42,052 nucleotides of DNA from the NCBI GenBank assembly GCA_005222975.1, contig NJBI01000031.1, forward strand, positions 1 through 42,052, read 5' to 3'. The notes beneath the pieces are model-generated. The model was given only the letters and a program-made list of their open reading frames with translations. It was not told the origin of the DNA and made no database searches. Positions within the stretch are counted from its first letter, which is position 1, and the number at the start of each line of letters is the position of its first letter. Origin of the DNA: Promethearchaeota archaeon Loki_b31 (GTDB taxonomy: Archaea > Asgardarchaeota > Lokiarchaeia > Sigyniarchaeales > SOKP01). The translations under genes were made by a program, and so were the position numbers. Below are positions 25,531-34,561 of this stretch, piece after piece.

Positions 25531-27510
25531 GTGTACAAAATAAATTATCTTGATTTCTTTCCTTATGAGCAATTTAGACGCGACCAAGAAGATATCACGA
25601 AAAAAATTGAAAAAGCTTCAATTGAAAAGAAAAATACTTTACTTGCTGCTCCAAATGGTACAGGTAAGACAATAATTGCTTTAAGTGCCTTATTACCTCT
25701 ATCAATACGAAATAATTTAAAAATCATCTATATGTGTCGTACTCACTCTCAGAATACAAGGATTATTAAAGAACTAACGAAAATTTCAAATTTTCTAAAA
25801 AAGAAAACCCCCCAAATCCAAATAAGCGGACTTTCCATTAGGGGAAGGAACGAAATGTGCCTTAACGAAACATTATTATCGTTAAAACTTAAACCAAAAG
25901 AATCGATGTCCGTGTGTGGAGACTTAAGAAAAAATAAAAATTGTAGATATTTTCTAAATTTAAACAAAAAAAGAAGTGAATACGATAACTCTATCGATAT
26001 TGCTCCCGATTTATTAAGTAAACCGGTTGATGCCGAAGAATTAATTAACTTGTGTAAAGATAAAAAATTATGTCCTTATTTTTTGAGCAAATTTCTTCTA
26101 AAAGAAATGAGAATAATTGCATGCAATTACCAGTGGATTTTCAATCCTTTTATACGCGAAAATTTTTTACAATTTATAGATGAAGAGCTTAATAATTGCA
26201 TTTTAGTGCTTGATGAATGCCATAATGTAATTGATATGGCAACAGAAATTAATTCCGATAGAATAACGCCGTATTCACTTAGAATATGTCTAAAGGATTT
26301 AGAAATTTTCCGGTCACCAAGTATTATGCAGAGGTTTGTAAAAGTCCTATTAAGCCATTTAGAAAAGAAGAAAAAGAGTTTAAGTGTGGCAGAAATAGAA
26401 ATTAAAGCAGAAAATTTCTTGCTTCAAGTTTACTCAAGGTTAGGGCTTTCGAACTTAAACGATTTTAAGAATCTCGTTAGGGATTTACATAATTTCAGTG
26501 TTTCAATTCACGACGAAAAGGTTGCAAACGGTGATATTTCAAGAGATTTCGTAGGAGCTATAGCTGAGTTCTGGCTAAAATGGATAAGATGCTATTTACT
26601 GGATAATTTCTTTTTTTGTTATAATCTTAAAAGGGTAAGAGAGAAACCGATAATTTCAATAGAAATTGTTGCGTTAGACCCAAGAGACATTGTTATTCCC
26701 ATTTTAAAGGAGTGTTATACTAGTGTGCATCTTTCTGGGACAGTAAATCCTTATGTTTATAATAATTTAATGGGTTTAAGAGATAGTGGAAAAAGCTATA
26801 AGGGAATCGTTGCGAGTTCACCATTTCAAAAGGAAAACATTAAAGCAATAATTACAGAAGGTGTAGACACGCGTAGAGGGAGTCGAACAGGTCCAATGTT
26901 TAAAAAAATGCTCTCTAAAATTGACGAAGTAATTTATAGCACTCCTGCTAACATAGGTATCTTTTGTGCTTCATATAAAGTTCTAAACGCATTAGTTACG
27001 AATGGTATTGAATCTATAGCTAATAAGAATAAAAAACAATTATTTATCGAGGAACCAGGACTTTCTGCTTCAGAAAATGCCTACTTGGTAAACGATTTTA
27101 AATCAATGGCATCACCCTCTAGTAATGGAGCGATTTTATTGGGCGTATGTGGAGGGCGAAATTCAGAAGGAGAAGATTATCCGGGAGACTATATGAATTC
27201 AGTAATTATCGCTGGATTTCCGTATCATTTACCCACCCCCCGAGTTAATGCAAAAATAGAATATTACGATAAGGTTTTTAATAAACAAGGATGGAATTTC
27301 GCGTACCTATATCCTGCCGTTCAAAGGGCAAACCAAGCTTCTGGCCGTCCTATACGAAAAATAAAAGATAAAGGCGCAATAATATTTATGGATTTCCGTT
27401 TTAAACAAAAGTATAAATGGATTTCTGAATGGGTGAGAAAAGAACTTGAAGTTGTGCCAGATAAGGAAGGTGTTTTAATTAAAAATTTATATCCCTTTTG
27501 GCACAATTAA
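25531..27510 (+). CDS. XPD/Rad3-type DNA helicase with iron-sulfur cluster
   Basis: Superfamily 2, 5'-3' DNA helicase of the XPD (DEAD_2) family, 659 aa. Walker A is APNGTGKTI (40-48, Lys46), motif II is DECH (228-231). Cys110, Cys129, Cys138 and Cys181 (with Cys175 nearby) fit the 4Fe-4S domain between them. LSGTVNP (motif III) and QASGRPIRK (motif VI) are present, so the protein looks complete. Family roles are nucleotide excision repair and unwinding of branched DNA. Start GTG at 25531 aligns FFPYEQFRRDQEDI with the usual N-terminus. The gene is divergent from the membrane protein, with a 91-base spacer. Confidence 0.9.
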   Translation: MYKINYLDFFPYEQFRRDQEDITKKIEKASIEKKNTLLAAPNGTGKTIIALSALLPLSIRNNLKIIYMCRTHSQNTRIIKELTKISNFLKKKTPQIQISGLSIRGRNEMCLNETLLSLKLKPKESMSVCGDLRKNKNCRYFLNLNKKRSEYDNSIDIAPDLLSKPVDAEELINLCKDKKLCPYFLSKFLLKEMRIIACNYQWIFNPFIRENFLQFIDEELNNCILVLDECHNVIDMATEINSDRITPYSLRICLKDLEIFRSPSIMQRFVKVLLSHLEKKKKSLSVAEIEIKAENFLLQVYSRLGLSNLNDFKNLVRDLHNFSVSIHDEKVANGDISRDFVGAIAEFWLKWIRCYLLDNFFFCYNLKRVREKPIISIEIVALDPRDIVIPILKECYTSVHLSGTVNPYVYNNLMGLRDSGKSYKGIVASSPFQKENIKAIITEGVDTRRGSRTGPMFKKMLSKIDEVIYSTPANIGIFCASYKVLNALVTNGIESIANKNKKQLFIEEPGLSASENAYLVNDFKSMASPSSNGAILLGVCGGRNSEGEDYPGDYMNSVIIAGFPYHLPTPRVNAKIEYYDKVFNKQGWNFAYLYPAVQRANQASGRPIRKIKDKGAIIFMDFRFKQKYKWISEWVRKELEVVPDKEGVLIKNLYPFWHN

Positions 27511-27561
27511 AATATTAGAGAGAACCAATTATTTTACATCAATTCAAGAAGTTTAGCACAT

Positions 27562-29355
27562 TTATTGTAAATTAAGATACAGATTAGCTAATTTTTTAGA
27601 AACAATGCTCCATGTAAAATTGGTCTTGACCCTTTTGTAGCAATTTTCTTTAATTTTCAGAAAATAATATGGATCTAATAAAACATGTGATTTAATGATT
27701 TCATCTGGTATCTGGTTAATGATATTTAGAATATCAATATCATAGATTGTATGATTTTCAGAATCCTTCACATGTTGCGTAACTTCTGACGATTTAAAGA
27801 GGGATATTAATGCGTTTGCAAATTGATGGGGGTTATCTTTTTCTATTAGAATGCCAGTACCTATTTTGGGAAATATTTTTACATCAATGATAGTTTCTTG
27901 TAAGCCTCCAACCTTACTTGCAATGATTGGCATTTTAGATGCCATAGCTTCTAATGCCATAATACCAAATGGTTCCCATCGGGAAAGAGAAACAAATACA
28001 TCTGCAGATATATGTGCCAGATAAAAAATATCGGAAGCTACTCCGAAAATTATGCGTATATTTTCAGGATATTGTTTAACGTAGTGAGCATATGTTTTAA
28101 TTTCATTTAAGCTATAGTCCGTTGGTAAAATAAGGAAAAGAAATCGTGCATTTGGAATGTGACTTAATACATCTGGAATCGCTTCAAATATTGTTTCAAA
28201 TCCTTTCTGAGGCGATATACGACCAGTAGTTAATACTAATGGGCCACTTTCGGAAAAAGCTTTGATGTTTCCGTTTTTAATAAAAGGATTTCCATTAGAT
28301 ATTTCATTTATCGTATCAAGAACTTTTTGTGAACTAATTAATGGACTCCGACTTAAATTTCCAATTTTGTATTCTAATAAATACTCTTTTAGATCTTTTC
28401 TCTCTATTTTTGATAATTCATTTAAATTGAGATATTCTCTTAAATCGTGGCCGTGAATTTTCAAAACTTTTTCATATATCTCGTAATAATCCCAATCAGT
28501 TCCATCATATAAAAAATCAGCCTTGAACTCTATTAATTTTTTGCCACAGTTCGGAATAATGTCTGATATTAAATATGATTGACTTACTGTAGTAACCACA
28601 TCTGATATAATAGCTCCAATCTTTTCAACTGTGGGTACTGTAGGCTCAACATCCGATCCGTTAAATTCCTTAGATAGTCTAAATATTTCGGTCAAATTTA
28701 GTTCTTTAATCCCTTCATTTAACAAGACTCTAATAGGCGTTTCGTCTATTCCACTTGTTCTATAAAAGTCGTATTCGAACCTCGGCCAAGTTAATAAGTG
28801 TATCGTTAATATTGAAGCAACATTTAAACTATTTTTTGCTAAGATCTGTTTCATTCCTATGTAGGGCAAAACAACGTGGTAATCGTGCAAATGAACAACT
28901 TCAGGTAAATCTGTTCTGTTATTTTCTACAAAGAATTCTACTAAACATTGAATCCCAATGCTAAAAAGAGATATTTTTCCTTTTATTGTTTCTGGATTAT
29001 AAACCGTCTTATCATCCAAATACTTTGATGTGAAAGAATTTTCTCCAGAAACTAAAATGATGTTCACATTTTCCATTTTAAATTTATAAAATGAAATATA
29101 ATAGCTCGCTTCTTGCTCATTTATTCCGATAAAAGAAGGATTAATTTGACCGACACAAGTGAATGGTAATTTTTCCAAATTAAATTTGTTTTTTAGATTT
29201 TCAATTTGCCCATGGGACGGCATAAATACGGTTATATCGAACTGCTTGACTAAATGTTTTGCCTGGTTTGCAGGTACCTCCCCAAGGCCTCCTACTTTAA
29301 CTACACCAGCGTACTCAAATGAAAAAATCCATACTTTTTTCTTATTTTCTATCAA
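27562..29355 (-). CDS. glgA: Glycogen/starch synthase, GT5 family
   Basis: Transfers glucose from a nucleotide-glucose (ADP- or UDP-) to an alpha-1,4-glucan. At 597 aa it is longer than bacterial GlgA. The N-terminal nucleotide-sugar loop is VVKVGGLGEVP (18-28), with EYAG ahead of it. The C-terminal GT-B domain carries TTGRISPQKGFETI and the E-x7-E region RWEPFGIMALEAMA, then SKVGGLQETI. The extra length sits in the middle (about 215-350). A GH57 enzyme at 38.7 kb could work on the same polymer. Donor preference cannot be read from sequence alone. Confidence 0.85.
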   Translation of the reverse strand: MIENKKKVWIFSFEYAGVVKVGGLGEVPANQAKHLVKQFDITVFMPSHGQIENLKNKFNLEKLPFTCVGQINPSFIGINEQEASYYISFYKFKMENVNIILVSGENSFTSKYLDDKTVYNPETIKGKISLFSIGIQCLVEFFVENNRTDLPEVVHLHDYHVVLPYIGMKQILAKNSLNVASILTIHLLTWPRFEYDFYRTSGIDETPIRVLLNEGIKELNLTEIFRLSKEFNGSDVEPTVPTVEKIGAIISDVVTTVSQSYLISDIIPNCGKKLIEFKADFLYDGTDWDYYEIYEKVLKIHGHDLREYLNLNELSKIERKDLKEYLLEYKIGNLSRSPLISSQKVLDTINEISNGNPFIKNGNIKAFSESGPLVLTTGRISPQKGFETIFEAIPDVLSHIPNARFLFLILPTDYSLNEIKTYAHYVKQYPENIRIIFGVASDIFYLAHISADVFVSLSRWEPFGIMALEAMASKMPIIASKVGGLQETIIDVKIFPKIGTGILIEKDNPHQFANALISLFKSSEVTQHVKDSENHTIYDIDILNIINQIPDEIIKSHVLLDPYYFLKIKENCYKRVKTNFTWSIVSKKLANLYLNLQ

Positions 29356-29518
29356 ATTAGCTCATTTTTTAAAGAACTTAATTTTCTGGAAAAAAGCTCA
29401 AGACTTATTTAATTATTAATATTTAGTTAAAGACTTAAAATATTACTTTTATTAAAGTTTAATTTAATTTATCTATTGTTTGGGTCAATCGCGGTAAAAA
29501 TAAGAAATCTTTATTAAT

Positions 29519-31168
29519 TTATTTATCGCTTTTATGTTTTAGAATTTGACCGTTTAAAGCTCCAGTATGAATGCCTTTCTTAACGGCTATTTTACCATTT
29601 ACGATTACGTAATCAATTCCCTCAGGAAATTGGCGCCCATTTTTGTAGGTAGATTTATCTTCTATTTTTTCAAAGTCAAATATTACAATATCAGCTTTTT
29701 TATCTTCTTTAATTTCGCCGCGATCACTTAATCCCAATATGGTCGCCGGTAAATAAGTCATCTTCTTAATTGCTTTTTCTAAAGATACTATGTTTTTTTC
29801 CCTTACGTATTTAGATAAGATTTTAGGAAATGTCCCGTACGATCGAGGGTGAGTATTTACATCTTTAACCAAGAAACCATCAGAGCCTACGCATACAAAA
29901 TCTTGTTTAAAAAGGGAATAAATGCTTTTTACTTCACTCATCATTCTCATAGAAACCATTATTCCCCCTTCTTCATCTCTTACAAAATCTAATAAACCAG
30001 CAACAAATTTTCTTTTTGGATATAAAATTTTGATGACGGGCCCTAAAAATTCTCCCTCTATTTTATGATTATGCGTTACACTAATTATTCTTACTGATTT
30101 TTTAAAAAACCTTAAGAGAAATTTTCGTAAAATAACTTTAGGGATAAGTCCTATTGCTTTAGGAGCGCTTGATAAAAAATTAGCTGATATTAAATTAAAT
30201 ATTTCATTAATAATTTTTTTTCTTTTTTCTAAATCAGTGAGATTTTCTTTAAAATTATCGTAGACCCAAGGCTGAAGTAGGATATAGGATAGACTTGTAG
30301 AACTTTCTTCGTAAGGATATAAATCGGCATGGATTTTTAACCCATGTTCTCTAGCTTCTTTTACTAAATTTATCATATCTGAAGTTAATTTCCAAGCAAA
30401 ACTACTTCCAGCTTTCCAATGAGAAATTTGCGCTTGAACCTTTGCTTCTCTGGCAATTTTTATTAATTCCGTCATACCTATCTCGATTACATCTCCTCCT
30501 TCGTTTCTCATATGCGAATCGTAAATTCCCTTATATTGAGCTACAATTTTGCATAGTTCAATTATTTCTTCTGTAGATGTTATAGAGCCTGGAGGGTAAA
30601 TTAAACCAGTAGTTATCCCAAACGCTCCAGCTTTCATCCCTTCTTCTACGCTTTTTTTCATCTCTTCGATTTCCCTTTCGTTTGCGGGTCGCCTTTCAAT
30701 TCCCAAAACTAAAAACCTAATGTTTCCGTGCGGGATAAAAAAAGCAAGATTAACAGAAACCCCTTTTTTTACAATCACATCTATGTATTCTTGAATTGTA
30801 TCATATAATATATCAGAGGACCCAAAAATGTTTTTAACGAAATTATGGTAATAATCTCTTACTTTTTCGTTAGCAGGAGCAAGTCCTAATCCGCACATCC
30901 CTACTACGAGAGTCGTTACACCCTGCATTATAGACGCTTCTGCTTTATTTATCTCCATAATTGAAAGGTCCCCGTGATGATGCATGTCAATAAAACCTGG
31001 GGCAACAACTTTATTTGAAGCATCAATTATCTCTGTTCCAGCTGCATCAATGTTTTGCTTGATTTGAACAACCTTATCCCCTTCAATTAAAATATCTGAT
31101 ATATAGCCTTGTGAACCAGTACCATCTAAAATCAGTCCATTTTTAATTAATAATCCCACTAATATCAA
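29519..31168 (-). CDS. N-acyl-D-amino-acid deacylase (D-aminoacylase) family amidohydrolase
   Basis: Zinc amidohydrolase of 549 aa. The metal site begins with GFIDMHHHGD (59-66; His63 and His65), followed by GVTTLVVGMCGLGLAP with the family Cys (Cys92), the SHMRNEG block, QISHWKAG and GSDGFLVKD. Family members hydrolyse N-acyl-D-amino acids or D-aminoacyl esters and related N-acyl bonds; the true substrate is unknown. The start is unclear: TTG at 31168 gives MILVGLLIKNGLILDG, and the GTG nine bases on is an alternative; the family usually starts just before LLIKNGLIVDG. Divergent from the secernin-like gene. Confidence 0.85.
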   Translation of the reverse strand: MILVGLLIKNGLILDGTGSQGYISDILIEGDKVVQIKQNIDAAGTEIIDASNKVVAPGFIDMHHHGDLSIMEINKAEASIMQGVTTLVVGMCGLGLAPANEKVRDYYHNFVKNIFGSSDILYDTIQEYIDVIVKKGVSVNLAFFIPHGNIRFLVLGIERRPANEREIEEMKKSVEEGMKAGAFGITTGLIYPPGSITSTEEIIELCKIVAQYKGIYDSHMRNEGGDVIEIGMTELIKIAREAKVQAQISHWKAGSSFAWKLTSDMINLVKEAREHGLKIHADLYPYEESSTSLSYILLQPWVYDNFKENLTDLEKRKKIINEIFNLISANFLSSAPKAIGLIPKVILRKFLLRFFKKSVRIISVTHNHKIEGEFLGPVIKILYPKRKFVAGLLDFVRDEEGGIMVSMRMMSEVKSIYSLFKQDFVCVGSDGFLVKDVNTHPRSYGTFPKILSKYVREKNIVSLEKAIKKMTYLPATILGLSDRGEIKEDKKADIVIFDFEKIEDKSTYKNGRQFPEGIDYVIVNGKIAVKKGIHTGALNGQILKHKSDK

Positions 31169-31311
31169 CCAAAATTGATTTTCGAGTTTTTCTTATTTTA
31201 AGAAATAAACAATTTTATTTTAACTATATTTATTAAATTAAATAATTAAAATTTTTATTGAGTTATTATCATAGAATTAAAAAAATAAATGAAAATTTAG
31301 AAGAAGAAATT

Positions 31312-32517
31312 ATGTGCGATACATTAGTAACATTAGGAAATTCAACTAAAGATGGAAATGTAGTTTTTGGAAAGAATAGTGATAGACCTCAATCTGAAGC
31401 CCAACTGGTAACTTACCTTCCCAGAACGCAATATTCCAAGGGAGAAGAAGTAAAATGTACCTATATTTCCATTCCACAAGTTTCTGAAACACATGAGACT
31501 ATTCTTTCGCAGCCTTACTGGATGTTTGGGGCTGAAATGGCCGCAAATTCATATGGCGTTGTAATAGGAAACGAGGCAGTATATTCAAGAGAAGATTATC
31601 AAGATTTGGGATTACTAGGGATGGATTTACTACGCTTAGGTGTGGAACGAGGACAATCGGCTAAAGAAGCATTAAATATAATCACAGATTTATTAGAAAA
31701 ATTTGGGCAAGGAGGGGGTTGTGCTTATGGGGAACAAGGTTGGACATACCATAATTCATTTTTAATTGCGGATACAAAAGAAGCTTATGTGTTAGAAACA
31801 GCTGACAAATGGTGGATTGTAGAAATCGTTAAGGATGTAAGATCAATTTCCAACAACCTATCAATTAGGGGTAAAGGTGATATGAGGCGAAAAGGCATAA
31901 TCCAACACGCTATTGAAAAAGGATATTGTAAAGATGACAACGATTTTGATTTCGCTATTATTTTTTCAGACCCTCAAATTCCCGATAAATTTTCTCCTTA
32001 TACACGAGAGGGGTGTTCATTGGCGATGTTAAACGAGAATAATCAAAAAATTACTCCGGCATTAATGATGGAGTTTTTGAGGGAACACAATGTAGGAATA
32101 TGTATGCATGGGTCGTTTCAATCAACAAGCTCTCAAGTATCACACCTAAAAAAAGATGGTAAATCTATACATTGGTTCACTGGAGGTACACTTCCGTGTT
32201 TAAATATCTTTAAACCATATATTTTTCCGGGACTAGGGCAAATATTTTCTACAGAAAAACCTGGACCATACAAGGAGCTAGATTCATCCTGGTTTTGGTC
32301 AAGGCATAAAGAATTTATAAGACCATATAAAAAACGCTCAATTAAACCAGAAAAGCAAGAATATATCAACAGATTAAGAATGATTGAAAAAAAATTATTA
32401 AGCGATGTAGAAATCGTTACAAATCAAGAAACATCTCTTTCTAGCAACGATTTTACGAAGAAAGTTATAACTTTAAATAACAAAGCGTGGGAACTAGCGG
32501 AAGAACTAATAAAATAA
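31312..32517 (+). CDS. Secernin-like peptidase C69 family Ntn-hydrolase
   Basis: Starting at the ATG at 31312 the protein begins MCDTLVTLGNSTKDG, identical in layout to secernins and C69 dipeptidases, where removal of Met1 exposes Cys2 as N-terminal nucleophile. A TTG at 31258 would add 18 residues and bury that Cys, so I reject it. Downstream blocks are FGKNSDRPQSEAQ, GAEMAANSYGVVIGNEAVYS, YHNSFLIADTKEAYVLET and GDMRRKG. 401 aa. Secernin function is poorly defined; C69 members cleave dipeptides. The pairing with the divergent D-aminoacylase hints at peptide or amino-acid turnover. Confidence 0.87.
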   Translation: MCDTLVTLGNSTKDGNVVFGKNSDRPQSEAQLVTYLPRTQYSKGEEVKCTYISIPQVSETHETILSQPYWMFGAEMAANSYGVVIGNEAVYSREDYQDLGLLGMDLLRLGVERGQSAKEALNIITDLLEKFGQGGGCAYGEQGWTYHNSFLIADTKEAYVLETADKWWIVEIVKDVRSISNNLSIRGKGDMRRKGIIQHAIEKGYCKDDNDFDFAIIFSDPQIPDKFSPYTREGCSLAMLNENNQKITPALMMEFLREHNVGICMHGSFQSTSSQVSHLKKDGKSIHWFTGGTLPCLNIFKPYIFPGLGQIFSTEKPGPYKELDSSWFWSRHKEFIRPYKKRSIKPEKQEYINRLRMIEKKLLSDVEIVTNQETSLSSNDFTKKVITLNNKAWELAEELIK

Positions 32518-32554
32518 AAGTAAGAAGAACTTTATCTTAAAATCTTAATGTTTA

Positions 32555-33961
32555 TTATATTTCATTACTAATTTTTGTTAAAAGTCTAAGCATTTCATTT
32601 TTAACAAAGTAACCACCGAGAGGGCTAAAACTTGGCACTGGTTCATAACCTCCTTCTTCAACATATTCGTGTAGAGGAAATAGGTATCCTATCCAATCTT
32701 GAGCATTTTGAAAAATAAAAATGTTATCTTTTCCAGTTAAAGACGCTTTAAGAAAGCTATCTCCTATTTCTTCAAACAATTCTCCAGGAATAGTCATTAA
32801 ACTAAATTCTTTTTTCTTAGATTTTGATTTTGCCCTAACCTTGATGTATTGAATAACAGTGTTGCATCTGAATTTACCTTTCTTTTTATCAATGATAAAA
32901 ATTGGAAAATTAGAATTTAACATTGTATATCGAGCAATGTTCAACAAGAATAATTTCTTGATTGCGTAAATCAATTTGTTTGTAAACCATTGTTTAGAAA
33001 AATATTTGTGATCTTTCATTGGAATCCAAAACTCGTGAGTATATATTTGGAATTCGATGGCGCTAAAATAATCATTATCAGAAATAGAATTAGCTAATTT
33101 CAACGCTTCTTCAGCAATAGTATATCCAATTCTTTCTGTATGATGATAAGTACCTAATTGATCGTATATTGGTGTTTTATCCGATTCAAATTGTTCGTAC
33201 TCCGTCCCACATGTTGTTATGGGGTTTAAATCACCTGAAGCGCCATTGAAGTATATTGCTTTTACTTTATTATTTGTTAATTCTTTAATTTTCTGAATTA
33301 TACGACCCGGATAATCGGCAGATAATTTATTATTTTTGTAAGATAATGTAGTAGGATGGCACGCATAGTTAATAATAAAGCCTAATAATTCATTTTCTTC
33401 TAGACTTTTAAAAGTAATTACACCTAAATGAGGTAAAGTCTTCCTAGAGGGGTGTCTTCTGTTGATTACGATGTCTGGATTAAAGGGTTCCTTTTTCCAC
33501 GCAATTCTGCAAGACTTTAAATTATTAAATAATCCTTCGACCACTTTCAGTATTTTATTAGTGAACCATACGATATATTTATCATTCCTATTCGCACCAA
33601 ACATAATACCTTTCATTACATTTAGAGCACCTCCAGGCCAATAAAACTCGCCCGTTAAATCAAAAGCAGCGTGAGTATGAGTGGCATGCACTAAAATTTG
33701 TTCAAATTTTAACGAAGGATATTTCTTAATTATTTTATTTCTAATGTATTTTGTTATAGATAAAGGAACTTTTAACAAATCTAAAGATAATAAAAGCAAA
33801 AATTCTTTGTTAGAAGCTACTGAATTGCTTTCTATTAAAACGCTATGAACATAAATATCATCTAACTTCCCTAAACAGGGGTCTTTACGAGTATATCCTG
33901 CCAAAGGTTTATTTATATATTCTTTGGGAGTAATATTTAACTTACTAAAAGCGACTTTCAT
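32555..33961 (-). CDS. Neutral/alkaline ceramidase-like hydrolase
   Basis: 468 aa with the ceramidase_alk N-terminal domain pattern: AFSKLNITP and GYTR at the start, HATHTHAAFD (metal-binding His), INYACHPTTLS (catalytic-region His), NGASGDLNP (typical signature) and a late TIPGELFEEIG. Neutral ceramidases hydrolyse N-acyl-sphingosine with one zinc; archaea usually lack sphingolipids, so the natural substrate is more likely another N-acyl lipid or amide. No signal peptide is visible, unlike secreted members. Near-adjacent, convergent to the secernin-like gene (37 bases). Confidence 0.82.
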   Translation of the reverse strand: MKVAFSKLNITPKEYINKPLAGYTRKDPCLGKLDDIYVHSVLIESNSVASNKEFLLLLSLDLLKVPLSITKYIRNKIIKKYPSLKFEQILVHATHTHAAFDLTGEFYWPGGALNVMKGIMFGANRNDKYIVWFTNKILKVVEGLFNNLKSCRIAWKKEPFNPDIVINRRHPSRKTLPHLGVITFKSLEENELLGFIINYACHPTTLSYKNNKLSADYPGRIIQKIKELTNNKVKAIYFNGASGDLNPITTCGTEYEQFESDKTPIYDQLGTYHHTERIGYTIAEEALKLANSISDNDYFSAIEFQIYTHEFWIPMKDHKYFSKQWFTNKLIYAIKKLFLLNIARYTMLNSNFPIFIIDKKKGKFRCNTVIQYIKVRAKSKSKKKEFSLMTIPGELFEEIGDSFLKASLTGKDNIFIFQNAQDWIGYLFPLHEYVEEGGYEPVPSFSPLGGYFVKNEMLRLLTKISNEI

Positions 33962-34105
33962 TGGATAATATTAAAAGTAATTTGCTCAAAAAGTTTTCTT
34001 TTTTAAAAGTTAGATTAAAAGAACCACTTTTACGAAAAATTTTTATCTTTTTCAATATTTTTTCTAATAATTCATTAATTTAAAGATATAACAAATGGTT
34101 TTTTT

Positions 34106-34399
34106 ATGGCTTTGAGTAAATTAGATGTATTAGGTATGGAAGGCACAATTTCCAATTATAAGCAAGGGCGTCATACAATACACCTTAAACATTGTATAAT
34201 CGTGTTTCCAAATGTTAAGACTAGAAAAGAGGCTAATAAACTGTGCGGGAGAACTGTAGTTTGGGTAAGTTCTACGGGAAAAGAATTAAAAGGTATCATA
34301 TCGCGCGCACATGGCAACAGTGGAGCGGTTAGAGCCCACTTCAAAAAAGCCGGGGTTCCCGGACAAGCCCTTGGAACTAAAGTTACCATTATCAAATAA
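34106..34399 (+). CDS. rpl35ae: Large subunit ribosomal protein L35Ae (eL33)
   Basis: 97-aa archaeal/eukaryotic ribosomal protein with the expected blocks NYKQGRHTIHLKHCIIVFP, GRTVVWVSSTGKELKGII and RAHGNSGAVRAHFKKAGVPGQ. The ATG at 34106 gives the usual length. No Shine-Dalgarno is seen and an A+T-rich element (TTAATTTAAAGATATAAC) lies about 15-35 bases before it, so a leaderless or short-leader transcript is likely. A second ATG at 34094, out of frame, opens a six-codon frame that ends (TGA) just inside this gene. Confidence 0.95.
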   Translation: MALSKLDVLGMEGTISNYKQGRHTIHLKHCIIVFPNVKTRKEANKLCGRTVVWVSSTGKELKGIISRAHGNSGAVRAHFKKAGVPGQALGTKVTIIK

Positions 34400-34561
34400 A
34401 TATAATGCTTTTTATACACTCTTCTTACTAATTTTTAGCATTTCCGAGATAATACATAAATAACACACTTATTTTAGTAAGTTATTTTCATCTATTTCAG
34501 TTGATAAAGCGATCAAAAATTGGTTTTTTTTAATTTAATTAGGTCGGGTTTAAAATTAAAT

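Noticed and set aside
28760..28800. tRNA-like T-loop string (GAGGTTCGAATAC) on the minus strand
   Set aside because: It lies inside the glycogen synthase coding sequence and no cloverleaf surrounds it.
31258..31311. TTG start adding 18 residues to the secernin-like protein
   Set aside because: It would bury the catalytic Cys2 that must be N-terminal in this family.
34171..34419. Antisense 82-aa frame over L35Ae
   Set aside because: Shadow of a conserved ribosomal protein gene with no independent support.
34400..34561. Hairpin ACTTA/TAAGT before the zinc-finger gene as terminator
   Set aside because: Only five A+T-rich pairs; such stems are frequent in this composition.
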